From contig JAHHGV010000032.1 of assembly GCA_019359695.1 (NCBI GenBank), positions 47,420 through 111,419 on the forward strand: 64,000 bases of DNA, written 5' to 3'. Below the pieces are notes generated by a model, which was not told the origin of the DNA, ran no database searches, and worked only from the letters and a program-made list of their open reading frames with translations. The stretch is from Brasilonema angustatum HA4187-MV1 (lineage in GTDB: Bacteria > Cyanobacteriota > Cyanobacteriia > Cyanobacteriales > Nostocaceae). Shown piece by piece: positions 56,968 through 64,000 of this stretch. Every line of letters begins with the position of its first letter. Position 1 is the first letter of the stretch. The position numbers and the translations under genes are program-made.

Positions 56968-57806
56968 TGCATCTAATTATGATTGTGGCTGCAATGGCCG
57001 TTGTTTATTGGATAAGATGCCAATGGACACAGCCCCAAGGAACTTGGAATCAACGATGGCAATATGCCCTATTTTTATTTTTCTTTCCACCGTTGCTCAT
57101 TTTCATGACGGCGATCGCCGTCATTTGCATGGGACCCCAAGGTAAAATGAGCGGGTTACAGACGGGTTGGTTTAGCTATGTCCTAGCATCAATTAGTCTT
57201 GCTTTTGGTGCAATTTTATGCATCAAACTAGCATGGGGAGGATGGCAATCTGTGAAATCAGCTCGCAATTGTTCCCTGGTTGATTTTGCGGGTAGACAAG
57301 TCAGAGTTCTCGATACGGGGGTACCGTTTGCTGGTCAAATTGGATTTTGGCAACCCGAACTCGTCCTCAGCGAAGGACTGCTGCACACTCTTTCACCAGA
57401 ACAATTGGAAACCGTCTTAGCCCACGAACAAGGACATTACCATTACCGCGATACATTCTGGTTTTTCTGGCTAGGTTGGGTGCGTTCCTGCACCGCGTGG
57501 TTACCAAACACAGAAGCTTTGTGGCAAGAGTTGTTAGCCTTGCGCGAACTACGCGCCGATGCACACGCGGCTTCCCAGGTAGATCCCTTACTACTTGCAG
57601 AATCACTTTTGTTGGTAGTTAGCAGTCCGCCTATATCCTCAGAAATTTGCTGTGCTGCATTGAGTTCTAGTCACGTAGATCGTTTAGAACAGAGGATAGA
57701 AGCCCTGTTAGCACAGCCAGAACCAGTTCCAGAAGTTCAATTACAATCTTGGAATAGTTACCTATTGGCATTTTTGCCTTTGTTTACTGTAATATTTCAT
57801 ACATAG
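56967..57806 (+). CDS. M56 family (BlaR1-like) membrane metallopeptidase
   Basis: 279 residues with about four membrane helices (residues 1-12, 27-52, 65-90 and near the C-terminus) and the zinc motif HEQGHYHYRD (HExxH type). A second region ALRELRADAHA gives the distal Glu/Asp ligands. It lacks the C-terminal penicillin sensor of true BlaR1. It is expected to cleave or trigger loss of the BlaI-like repressor upstream in response to an unknown signal. Confidence 0.88.
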   Translation: MHLIMIVAAMAVVYWIRCQWTQPQGTWNQRWQYALFLFFFPPLLIFMTAIAVICMGPQGKMSGLQTGWFSYVLASISLAFGAILCIKLAWGGWQSVKSARNCSLVDFAGRQVRVLDTGVPFAGQIGFWQPELVLSEGLLHTLSPEQLETVLAHEQGHYHYRDTFWFFWLGWVRSCTAWLPNTEALWQELLALRELRADAHAASQVDPLLLAESLLLVVSSPPISSEICCAALSSSHVDRLEQRIEALLAQPEPVPEVQLQSWNSYLLAFLPLFTVIFHT

Positions 57807-57955
57807 TTCATTTTTTATCTCAAGTAGAGTGCGTTCACAAAGTGCGCACTCTATTTTTTTTGGTTTTTCGTTTCAAGTGTCACCGCAGACTTGCCACATT
57901 AGTCCAGATATCACTAGAGTATCTGAGAATAACGAATCATTAGACTAAAGAAATT

Positions 57956-58477
57956 ATGACTCCCTCCCTCTCTTCCTCTCCACTCCCCACCTCCTACAAA
58001 CATATCTGTGATTTAGACCAACTCATCGCCCTTGTCGCCTCCCATCGCATTGCAGGACGTAAAATAATTTTCACCAATGGTTGTTTTGATATACTCCACG
58101 CCGGACATGTCTCCTATCTCCAACGCGCCAAGGCCTTAGGCGACATCCTCATTATTGGGGTTAATTCCGACAACAGCATCCGCCGTCTCAAGGGATCAAC
58201 TCGTCCTATAAACCCGTTAGAAGATAGGATGCAGGTTCTAGCTGCACTCGCTTGTGTTGATTATCTCATTCCTTTTGAGGAAGATAGCCCCAGTTACCTC
58301 ATCCGCAAGCTGCGCCCCAATATCTACGTCAAAGGCGGCGACTACACGAAAGAAACTCTGCCAGAAACACCCGTGGTAGAAGAATACGGTGGAGTCATAG
58401 AATTTTTGCCCTTTTTGGAAAATCGTTCCACAAGTAAAATAATTGAGCAGATTTCCCAAGGTAAAAATCATTCATGA
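57956..58477 (+). CDS. rfaE2: D-glycero-beta-D-manno-heptose 1-phosphate adenylyltransferase
   Basis: 173 residues. Nucleotidyltransferase motif TNGCFDILHAGHVSYLQRAK (HxGH type), then GVNSDNSIRRLKG, KGGDYTKETLPE and NRSTSKIIEQI. It matches RfaE domain II (HldE C-terminal half), which makes ADP-heptose for lipopolysaccharide. The first residues (PSLSSSPLPTS) come from CT-rich heptamer-like DNA, so the start could be further in. Confidence 0.9.
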   Translation: MTPSLSSSPLPTSYKHICDLDQLIALVASHRIAGRKIIFTNGCFDILHAGHVSYLQRAKALGDILIIGVNSDNSIRRLKGSTRPINPLEDRMQVLAALACVDYLIPFEEDSPSYLIRKLRPNIYVKGGDYTKETLPETPVVEEYGGVIEFLPFLENRSTSKIIEQISQGKNHS

Positions 58478-58658
58478 TAATTGAAGCTGTAAAATGCTTG
58501 CTCAATCGTCTGTTTGGTGAGCGCAACAAGCGATCGCGTACGGGCAAACTGTGATCCTGCCAACATCGCGTCTGTGAAGCTAATGCAGCGGCTCGGTATG
58601 CGGTGTGAAGGACATTTTGTTAAGAGTTTGTGGTTCAAAGACTCTTGGGTAGACTGAG

Positions 58659-58780
58659 ATCTTGCACCATTCTCAATAACCGTAGGGTGGGCACTGCCCA
58701 CAACGTAAAAATAAGGTTTAGAGCGAACTCTAGGCAGTGCCCACCTTACAAAAATTGCAATAACGCAACTGGTGCAAGAT
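58659..58780. mobile_element. MITE-like element with nested palindrome
   Basis: 11-bp perfect ends ATCTTGCACCA (58659-58669) and TGGTGCAAGAT (58770-58780). Inside, GGGTGGGCACTGCC pairs with GGCAGTGCCCACC. No ORF. The element is 122 bp. Confidence 0.65.
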
Positions 58781-59289
58781 GTAAGTAGATGAACTTTAGT
58801 TCGCCATTTTACGCGAGGAATGGAAAGTCACTTAACTCAAAAAGTATGTGAAAAGTTTGCTCTATAGGTTTTTTTTTGACTCGAAAAATCTCTATAAATT
58901 GGATAAAACTTTGAGCACTTGTTCAAAGTAAAATATTTTTTATCTCACTATGGTATTTTATAAAAAATGGTTTATATGGAGTTGTAGTTTAGTCTGACAT
59001 AGCGTTTCTAGAAGCTTTTCACTTTTTTATAACGTGAAAAAAACTCTTTCTATACTGGTATCTTTCAGTTTTGTTCCTTTTTTTTAACAGTTGAATCCAA
59101 GTGTTTGAAGTACTTTTAATTCTCAACTGGCTGAGCGTGAAAAAGAAAAAAACGGGTGAATATCCCAATAACCATCAGTTAATTAAATTACCTTGAAAAG
59201 ATATCAGAGCACTAGTTCCTTATGACCACATCGGATATAAAATCAGGGAGAAGTACTTACTTTAATGTTAAGAGGAGTGATTAGTTAAG
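58781..59289. other. AT-rich intergenic region
   Basis: About 500 bases with poly-A/T tracts (AAAAAGAAAAAAACGGG, TTTTTTTTAAC) and no gene or RNA recognised. The promoter of the following secreted-protein gene should lie near its right end. Confidence 0.5.
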
Positions 59290-59673
59290 ATGAGTAAGCT
59301 TCTTAAAACCATTGCAGCCTCCCTAGTTTTCGGTATAGCAGCTGCTGCACCAGTAGCTACGTTTCCATCATTAGTCCAAGCACAAACAGGTACAACCCCA
59401 ACAAGTACAGCTACTCCAACACCGACAGGTACAGCCACTCCTGGCAGTACAGGAACAATGAAAAAACCTGGCAGTACAGGAACAATGAAAAAACCTGCCA
59501 CCAAAAAACCTGGCAGTACAGGAACAATGAAAAAACCTGGCAGTACAGGAACAACCAGTAAACCTACCACAGGAACATCTACAAGCTCGCCTACACCTGG
59601 TTCAACAACACCTTATACAGGTGCGCCTACACCCACAGGTTCACCTACGCCGACAACAACACCAACAAGGTAA
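59290..59673 (+). CDS. Secreted Thr/Pro-rich low-complexity protein
   Basis: 127 residues. A signal peptide is clear (LLKTIAASLVFGIAAAAPVA, cleavage near LVQAQ). The mature part is built of PGSTGTMKKP repeats (four copies, about residues 51-90) between Thr/Pro/Ser-rich segments. AGAGGAG lies upstream of the ATG. It could be a wall- or sheath-associated or surface polymer protein; the basic repeats may bind polysaccharide. No family recognised. Confidence 0.75.
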   Translation: MSKLLKTIAASLVFGIAAAAPVATFPSLVQAQTGTTPTSTATPTPTGTATPGSTGTMKKPGSTGTMKKPATKKPGSTGTMKKPGSTGTTSKPTTGTSTSSPTPGSTTPYTGAPTPTGSPTPTTTPTR

Positions 59674-59836
59674 AAAGTCAAAACGGTTAGGGCAAGATAG
59701 GCGATAGGCGCAGCGTCAAGCCTCCGGCTTATCGCGCCATTCAATATTGATACAAAAGCTCCTTGTGCATCATGCCTTGGAGCTTTGTTATTGCTGTGAG
59801 TTAAAGTTATTATCACGAATATTCTCTCAAGATTAT

Positions 59837-61342
59837 ATGTATAATATGCAAAAATCGGGCTACATCCTGGCATTGGATTTGGGTACAACAGGCAACCGTG
59901 CCTTTTTGTTTAACGCAGATGGCAAGATTGTTGGTCAAGCATATCAGGAACTGACACAGTTTTATCCTCAGCCGGGATGGTTGGAACATGATCCATTAGA
60001 AATTTGGCAGGCGACTTGCTGGGTGATGCAAACTGCGATTCAAAATGCCCAGATTGCTGCTGATGAAATTATCGCTGTTGGGCTGACGGTGCAGCGGGAA
60101 ACTTGCTTAATTTGGGATAAAACAACAGGAAAACCTCTCCATAGGGCGATCGTCTGGCAAGATCGTCGTACTGCTCCTTTGTGCCATCAGTTACAAGAGC
60201 AAGGATATGCGAAGGTTATTTCTGATCGCACAGGACTCATTGTTGATGCCTATTTTTCAGCCACAAAGCTGTCATGGCTGTTAGAGCATTTTTCAGACGT
60301 TGATCTCAAAAACATCTTAGCTGGAACGATTGATACTTGGGTGCTGTGGAACTTAACGGGTGGAAAAATTCACGCCACTGATCACAGCAACGCCAGCCGT
60401 ACAATGCTGATGAATTTGGCAAGCGGTGAGTGGGATGAGACATTGCTGACTTTGCTTAAGATACCTCGTCATATCCTCCCCCAAATTCAGCCTAGCTTCG
60501 GAACTTTTGGAGTTACTGATGCTAGCTTGTTAGGCGTTGAAATTCCCATCACTGCCATTTTGGGAGATCAACAAGCTGCTTTGTTTGGACATGGCTGTCA
60601 TTCTCCCGGATTGATGAAATGTACTTACGGCACTGGGAGTTTTTTAGTCGCTCACACTGGCTCTCAAATCGTGCGTTCCCAGGATCAACTTTTGAGTACT
60701 CTAGCATGGACTCAAGCAAACGCAAGCGGAACTTTGGACGTGAGCTATGCATTAGAAGGTAGTATATTCACAAGTGGAGCTTGCATCAAATGGCTGCGCG
60801 ATCGCGTTGATCTGATCACAACTGCTGCTGAAACTGAGGTGCTGGCAAATCAAGTCACAGATAATGGCGGAGTTTACTTTGTGCCTGCATTTAGTGGACT
60901 GGGTGCGCCTCATTGGGACATGAGTGCTAGGGGAGCCTTTTTTGGAATTACTGCAATGGTACAACGCGAGCATTTGGTACGTGCTGTACTTGAGGCATTG
61001 GCTTACCAGGTTCAAGAAGTTGTAGAGGCAATTCGAGCATCCAACACTATTTCCATTGAACGCCTGAGTGTGGATGGTGGTGCTTGTGAGAACAACTTTC
61101 TCATGCAGTTCCAAGCAGATATCTTAGGCATACCAGTTGAACGTCCTAAGATGCGCGAAATGACAGTCCAAGGTATCGCCTTTGCGGCAGGTCTTGTTGC
61201 TGGATTTTGGGATAATCAGGTACTCGTGCAGCAACGACAGATTGAGCGCGTGTTTTTACCTGGTGTCGGAAGAAATCGTGCTTTGGAAAATTTTACAACT
61301 TGGCAAAAGGCAGTTGAACGCGCTAAGCACTGGACTGACTGA
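59837..61342 (+). CDS. glpK: Glycerol kinase
   Basis: About 501 residues from the ATG at 59837 (MYNMQKSGYILALDLGTTG). FGGY kinase motifs: ALDLGTTGNRAF, TVQRETCLIWDKTTGKPLHR, IVWQDRRTA and VYFVPAFSGLGAPHWD. The longer upstream reading frame lacks family similarity. The enzyme phosphorylates glycerol to sn-glycerol-3-phosphate. The ATP site (DGGACENNFLMQ) is intact. Confidence 0.95.
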   Translation: MYNMQKSGYILALDLGTTGNRAFLFNADGKIVGQAYQELTQFYPQPGWLEHDPLEIWQATCWVMQTAIQNAQIAADEIIAVGLTVQRETCLIWDKTTGKPLHRAIVWQDRRTAPLCHQLQEQGYAKVISDRTGLIVDAYFSATKLSWLLEHFSDVDLKNILAGTIDTWVLWNLTGGKIHATDHSNASRTMLMNLASGEWDETLLTLLKIPRHILPQIQPSFGTFGVTDASLLGVEIPITAILGDQQAALFGHGCHSPGLMKCTYGTGSFLVAHTGSQIVRSQDQLLSTLAWTQANASGTLDVSYALEGSIFTSGACIKWLRDRVDLITTAAETEVLANQVTDNGGVYFVPAFSGLGAPHWDMSARGAFFGITAMVQREHLVRAVLEALAYQVQEVVEAIRASNTISIERLSVDGGACENNFLMQFQADILGIPVERPKMREMTVQGIAFAAGLVAGFWDNQVLVQQRQIERVFLPGVGRNRALENFTTWQKAVERAKHWTD

Positions 61343-61422
61343 TTCCTTATACAATTCCTGATACAGTGAAATCAGGAAACAGATATCCAAAAACTGCTTT
61401 TATCTATCTTTATCTTTTTTAA

Positions 61423-61494
61423 CTCCCCAGGCGGGATTCGAACCTGCGACCAATCGGTTAACAGCCGATCGCTCTACCACTGAGCTACTGAGGA
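61423..61494 (-). tRNA. tRNA-Asn (GTT)
   Basis: The minus strand reads TCCTCAGTAGCTCAGTGGTA at the 5' end, an anticodon stem-loop CGGCTGTTAACCG with GTT anticodon, a T arm GCAGGTTCGAATCC and an acceptor end CTGGGGAG. All four stems pair. CCA is not encoded. Confidence 0.97.
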
Positions 61495-61764
61495 ACGCTC
61501 TGAATAATAATAGTAGTCTTTAAATAAGGATTTGGCAAGTACTTTTGGAAAATTTTTTTGATTTTTTTGGTAGACGCGAAACAGTAGTATTTGCAAGCCT
61601 TAGCGGTTGACAGTTCCTCTCAACCAGTAGGAGAAAGTTCAAAACACAGGTGCTGGCTCTCAAAACTCAAAACTCACAGATGATTTATAAAGTAAGCCTT
61701 AAATTGTAGCGTACGTTCACATTTCACTGGTGCCGTATCTCCTCCACGCCGAAGCTATCTTTGT

Positions 61765-61850
61765 AAGTTCCGTTCGCTTTGTGCGTGTCCTCTGGAGATA
61801 AGGACAAAGCGCAAAGGCAAAGCGAACGCGCAGCGGGCAAGGAAGGGCAT
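61765..61850. repeat. GC-rich octamer-type repeat
   Basis: Tracts such as TCTGGAGATAAGGACAAAGC and AAAGCGAACGCGCAGCGGGC form an imperfect inverted structure with CGTTCGCTTTGTGCGTGTCC upstream. Related DNA occurs in the DUF429 gene and near 27110. The remainder of 61495-61874 shows no gene. Confidence 0.6.
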
Positions 61851-61874
61851 ATAATAATGAGATGCGTGAATTTT

Positions 61875-62423
61875 TTATAATCCCATACGCATTTGGGCTA
61901 AACGCTGACGTGCCTTGGCGTCGATAGAATTAGCTAAAAACCTTGTGTTAGAATGTTTTCGTACCTGAGATTTTTGCCGCACCCGACAAACAGTGGCTTC
62001 TACTTGATAACACAGTTGCTGTGCTGACATCCATTCAGCCCCGTACCCTTGTACCATCAACTGCTGTGCCCGATCTGATGTCGCAACAATCATGCGAGAA
62101 ATAAGAGATTGGGCTATTGAGGAACGTAAAGATGCACAGACTTTTTCAATGTAAGTGTCTGCTGTCTGCCCAAACTCTGTATAATGAACCGATAGAAGCT
62201 CTGTGATAATTTGTCTGCTGCTACAGGTGTTTTGATATTGAGCGTCGAATACAATTTGAGTCTCATAACCTTGAAACGCACTGTAGCTAATCAAAGCTTC
62301 GATTAATTCGTAACGCGCTGCCTCTAATCCAGCAGTGTCACGGGTTTTTTTTAAGCAAGACCAAGCGCCTATGATGTTGTAGCCGTCCACAAGCAAGACG
62401 GCTCGGGGTAAGGAAGAAAGCAT
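61875..62423 (-). CDS. NYN-domain (YacP-like) protein
   Basis: 182 residues. AVLLVDGYNIIGAWSCL is the start of the NYN/PIN-like fold, with further acidic residues in VFDAQY and TADTYIEK, and IVATSDRAQQ. The family (DUF901/YacP, Rae1-like) has RNase activity on ribosome-bound mRNA in Bacillus. In cyanobacteria the function is not established. Confidence 0.85.
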   Translation of the reverse strand: MLSSLPRAVLLVDGYNIIGAWSCLKKTRDTAGLEAARYELIEALISYSAFQGYETQIVFDAQYQNTCSSRQIITELLSVHYTEFGQTADTYIEKVCASLRSSIAQSLISRMIVATSDRAQQLMVQGYGAEWMSAQQLCYQVEATVCRVRQKSQVRKHSNTRFLANSIDAKARQRLAQMRMGL

Positions 62424-62608
62424 GATTTTGGATCACAATTTTCTAGAGTTAACAAAATTCATTCATAACATTCATAGTAATTGAAGCATGTGTTGTAACA
62501 CTATGTTACAAAAATAAAAATGTGTATAGGGGTATAGAGGAAAATCGATGCAAAATATGCCCATAGGGCATGCAATGCAAACGAGATTTCCCCTAGACCT
62601 TTGTATCC

Positions 62609-63292
62609 TTAAGTTTCAGGAGTTTTGTCGTGCAATTCCATCAGCCGTCGTTTGAGGCGCTGTGGTTCACCTTGATCTAATAAAGAACCTCTTTCTAGTA
62701 GCAAAGCGCCGTCACAGTAATTTAACTCCTCTAAGCGATGAGTAACCCAGAGGGCTGTGATACCACGATTTTTGACTAGGCGGCGGACACTAGCTACGAG
62801 TTCCAATTGGCTATCTGGATCAAGCAAAGCGGTGGGTTCGTCTAACAATAGGACTTCACAGCGACGGGCTAAAGCGCCGGCGATCGCCACTCGTTGTTTT
62901 TGCCCACCACTTAGAGCATAAATAGGACGTTTTTGCAGTGATAGCAAATTCACTGCTTCCAGCGCCTCCTCAACGCGAGTTCTCACAGCAGCAGGTGGGA
63001 GTTTTTCTTCCACCAGCCCAAAAGCCACATCAGCACCAACTGTTGGCATCACGAGTTGATGATCCGGATTTTGGAAGACAAAGCCCACAGGATGTGAAAG
63101 TTGAATTTCCCCAGACTCAGGGGTTAATAGCCCTGCGAGGAGTCTGAGTAAGGTGGATTTGCCACTCCCATTTGTACCCAAGAGCATCCAAAATTCACCC
63201 TTGGGTACTTCCAGAGAGCAAGACTTAATCACATTCTCTCCGGATAACCAGCTAAAACTTAAATCCTTAACTCCTATGCCCAGTTCCGCCAT
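62609..63292 (-). CDS. ABC transporter ATP-binding protein (ECF / CbiO-like)
   Basis: 227 residues: LLGTNGSGKSTLLRLLAGLL (Walker A), FVFQNPDHQLVMPTVGADVA (Q-loop typical of ECF ATPases), LSGGQKQRVAIAGALA and VLLLDEPTALLDP. It powers an energy-coupling-factor uptake system for a vitamin or metal; the T and S components are not beside it. The gene ends with a polar tail. Confidence 0.88.
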   Translation of the reverse strand: MAELGIGVKDLSFSWLSGENVIKSCSLEVPKGEFWMLLGTNGSGKSTLLRLLAGLLTPESGEIQLSHPVGFVFQNPDHQLVMPTVGADVAFGLVEEKLPPAAVRTRVEEALEAVNLLSLQKRPIYALSGGQKQRVAIAGALARRCEVLLLDEPTALLDPDSQLELVASVRRLVKNRGITALWVTHRLEELNYCDGALLLERGSLLDQGEPQRLKRRLMELHDKTPET

Positions 63293-63309
63293 GTGTGTAT
63301 ACGAGCCAA

Positions 63310-63582
63310 TTACTCAGCTGCTATAGCGAAGAAACCAGGTGGTCTACCACCTGCAGCAGCCCCGCCTTCTTTCTGAGTCAGCTGAACTCCAGAAATCTCA
63401 CTAGCACGGACAGCGATTTTCTTTTCTGTCTTTCCTTCGCTTTTGAGTTCCACAATATCAGGGCTGCCAGTTTGCATAGCGCCTAGAATCAGCTGATAAA
63501 CTGCCTCAGCATCCTCAGAGGTTTTACGCTCTATGGATATGGGGAAAGCTGTGTTCTTTACGGTTAAGTCGATACTAAACAT
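63310..63582 (-). CDS. UPF0367 family protein
   Basis: 90 residues starting MFSIDLTVKNTAFPISIERK, with IVELKSEGKTEKKIAVRASE and the Gly/Ala-rich tail GGAAAGGRPPGFFAIAAE; this matches the cyanobacterial UPF0367 family. It lies next to psbD, divergently. Function unknown. Confidence 0.78.
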   Translation of the reverse strand: MFSIDLTVKNTAFPISIERKTSEDAEAVYQLILGAMQTGSPDIVELKSEGKTEKKIAVRASEISGVQLTQKEGGAAAGGRPPGFFAIAAE

Positions 63583-63864
63583 TTCGCTTCAATGAAATTA
63601 AGGTGCAGGACTCATTTTAACGTTAGCTTGCGTGGAGGGAGTTTGAGGAGGTCGCCAACCGAAAAAATTAAAATTAGATTAAGGAAATGAAAAAGACACT
63701 AGAAAAATCTGAGAACTTTATATACAATTAGATTAGAGTTGGTAAATAATTGTAAACGACAATTGACAACTCAATAAATTCTCTGTTCTAGGCAGGCAGT
63801 CAAATGTCTATCCTAGAGTCGGCAGAGGAAACCCGTAATAATAAGATTTTGGAGATTTGTTGTA

Positions 63865-64000
63865 ATGACCATTGCAGTAGGACGCGCCCCGTCAAAACGA
63901 GGGTGGTTTGACGTTCTCGACGACTGGTTAAAGCGAGACCGTTTCGTATTTGTAGGTTGGTCAGGAATACTACTGTTCCCCTGCGCCTTCCTAGCACTAG
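63865..64000 (+). CDS. psbD: Photosystem II D2 protein, N-terminal part
   Basis: The first 45 residues, [20 protein letters not shown] and [20 protein letters not shown], are the very conserved start of D2, a core reaction-centre protein of photosystem II in the thylakoid membrane. The gene runs out of the window. The 280-base upstream region carries an AATTGACAACTC stretch and a TATACAAT box that could act as promoter elements, but these are weak guesses. Confidence 0.97.
   Translation, partial: MTIAVGRAPSKRGWFDVLDDWLKRDRFVFVGWSGILLFPCAFLAL

Noticed and set aside
58468..58701. Minus-strand 77-codon frame after rfaE2
   Set aside because: No recognisable family, no ribosome site, and it enters the MITE-like element at 58659.

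Overview
This window reads as a chromosomal segment of a filamentous, probably heterocyst-forming cyanobacterium (Nostocales). The signs are the start of psbD at the right edge, many GCGATCGC (HIP1-like) sites, cyanobacteria-typical families (TIGR04376, UPF0367, YaaW, the cyanobacterial type of type I exporter) and a dense load of short tandemly repeated repetitive sequences (STRRs) built from heptamers such as TTCCCTG/TTAAGCG and CTGATAA/CTGGTAA. The genus is an inference I cannot settle from sequence alone.

Layout. 1-4 kb: the end of a GH63-like glycosidase, a DUF433/DUF5615 antitoxin-toxin-like pair, a broken copy of a WD40 gene tail and an AT-rich GNAT gene. 4.2-10.6 kb: two caspase-fold signalling proteins on the minus strand, a CHAT-STAND-WD40 protein with 13 near-identical repeats and a C14 caspase-like protein. 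10.8-21.3 kb: DUF429, glycogen phosphorylase, a heavily deleted glutamine-synthetase/amidohydrolase pseudogene, a Ser/Thr kinase, an O-antigen-ligase-like protein, YaaW, FabG and thioredoxin. 21.5-24 kb: a group II intron with a broken reverse transcriptase, sitting inside a heptamer repeat just downstream of holB. 26-35 kb: a type I secretion locus with two small RTX proteins, a parvulin-like isomerase, a cNMP-domain/C39-like ABC exporter and HlyD. 35-44 kb: a seven-gene minus-strand glycan cluster (five glycosyltransferases, a methyltransferase, an ABC exporter). 44-50 kb: a tnpB remnant, a coiled-coil protein, a GAF histidine kinase, an M15-type peptidase and mnmG. 51.3-55.4 kb: a CRISPR array of 56 repeats with no cas genes in view. 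55.5-64 kb: comB, a BlaI/M56 pair, an ADP-heptose-type adenylyltransferase, a Thr/Pro-rich secreted protein, glpK, tRNA-Asn, a NYN protein, an ECF ATPase, a UPF0367 protein and psbD.

The most interesting points are three. (1) The two RTX genes and the region before the isomerase share a conserved leader: a GGTTCA/TGAACC stem whose inner part changes with pairing largely kept, followed by an invariant AACTTACCTA block. This suggests a shared RNA or operator element that co-regulates a secretion system and its cargo. (2) The group II intron boundaries can be set exactly, because joining the flanks restores an uninterrupted heptamer array; a candidate EBS1 in the intron is complementary to that heptamer. 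(3) STRRs and palindromic repeats have entered several coding sequences in frame (O-antigen ligase, DUF429, HlyD). The window also holds several MITE-like elements with clear terminal inverted repeats.
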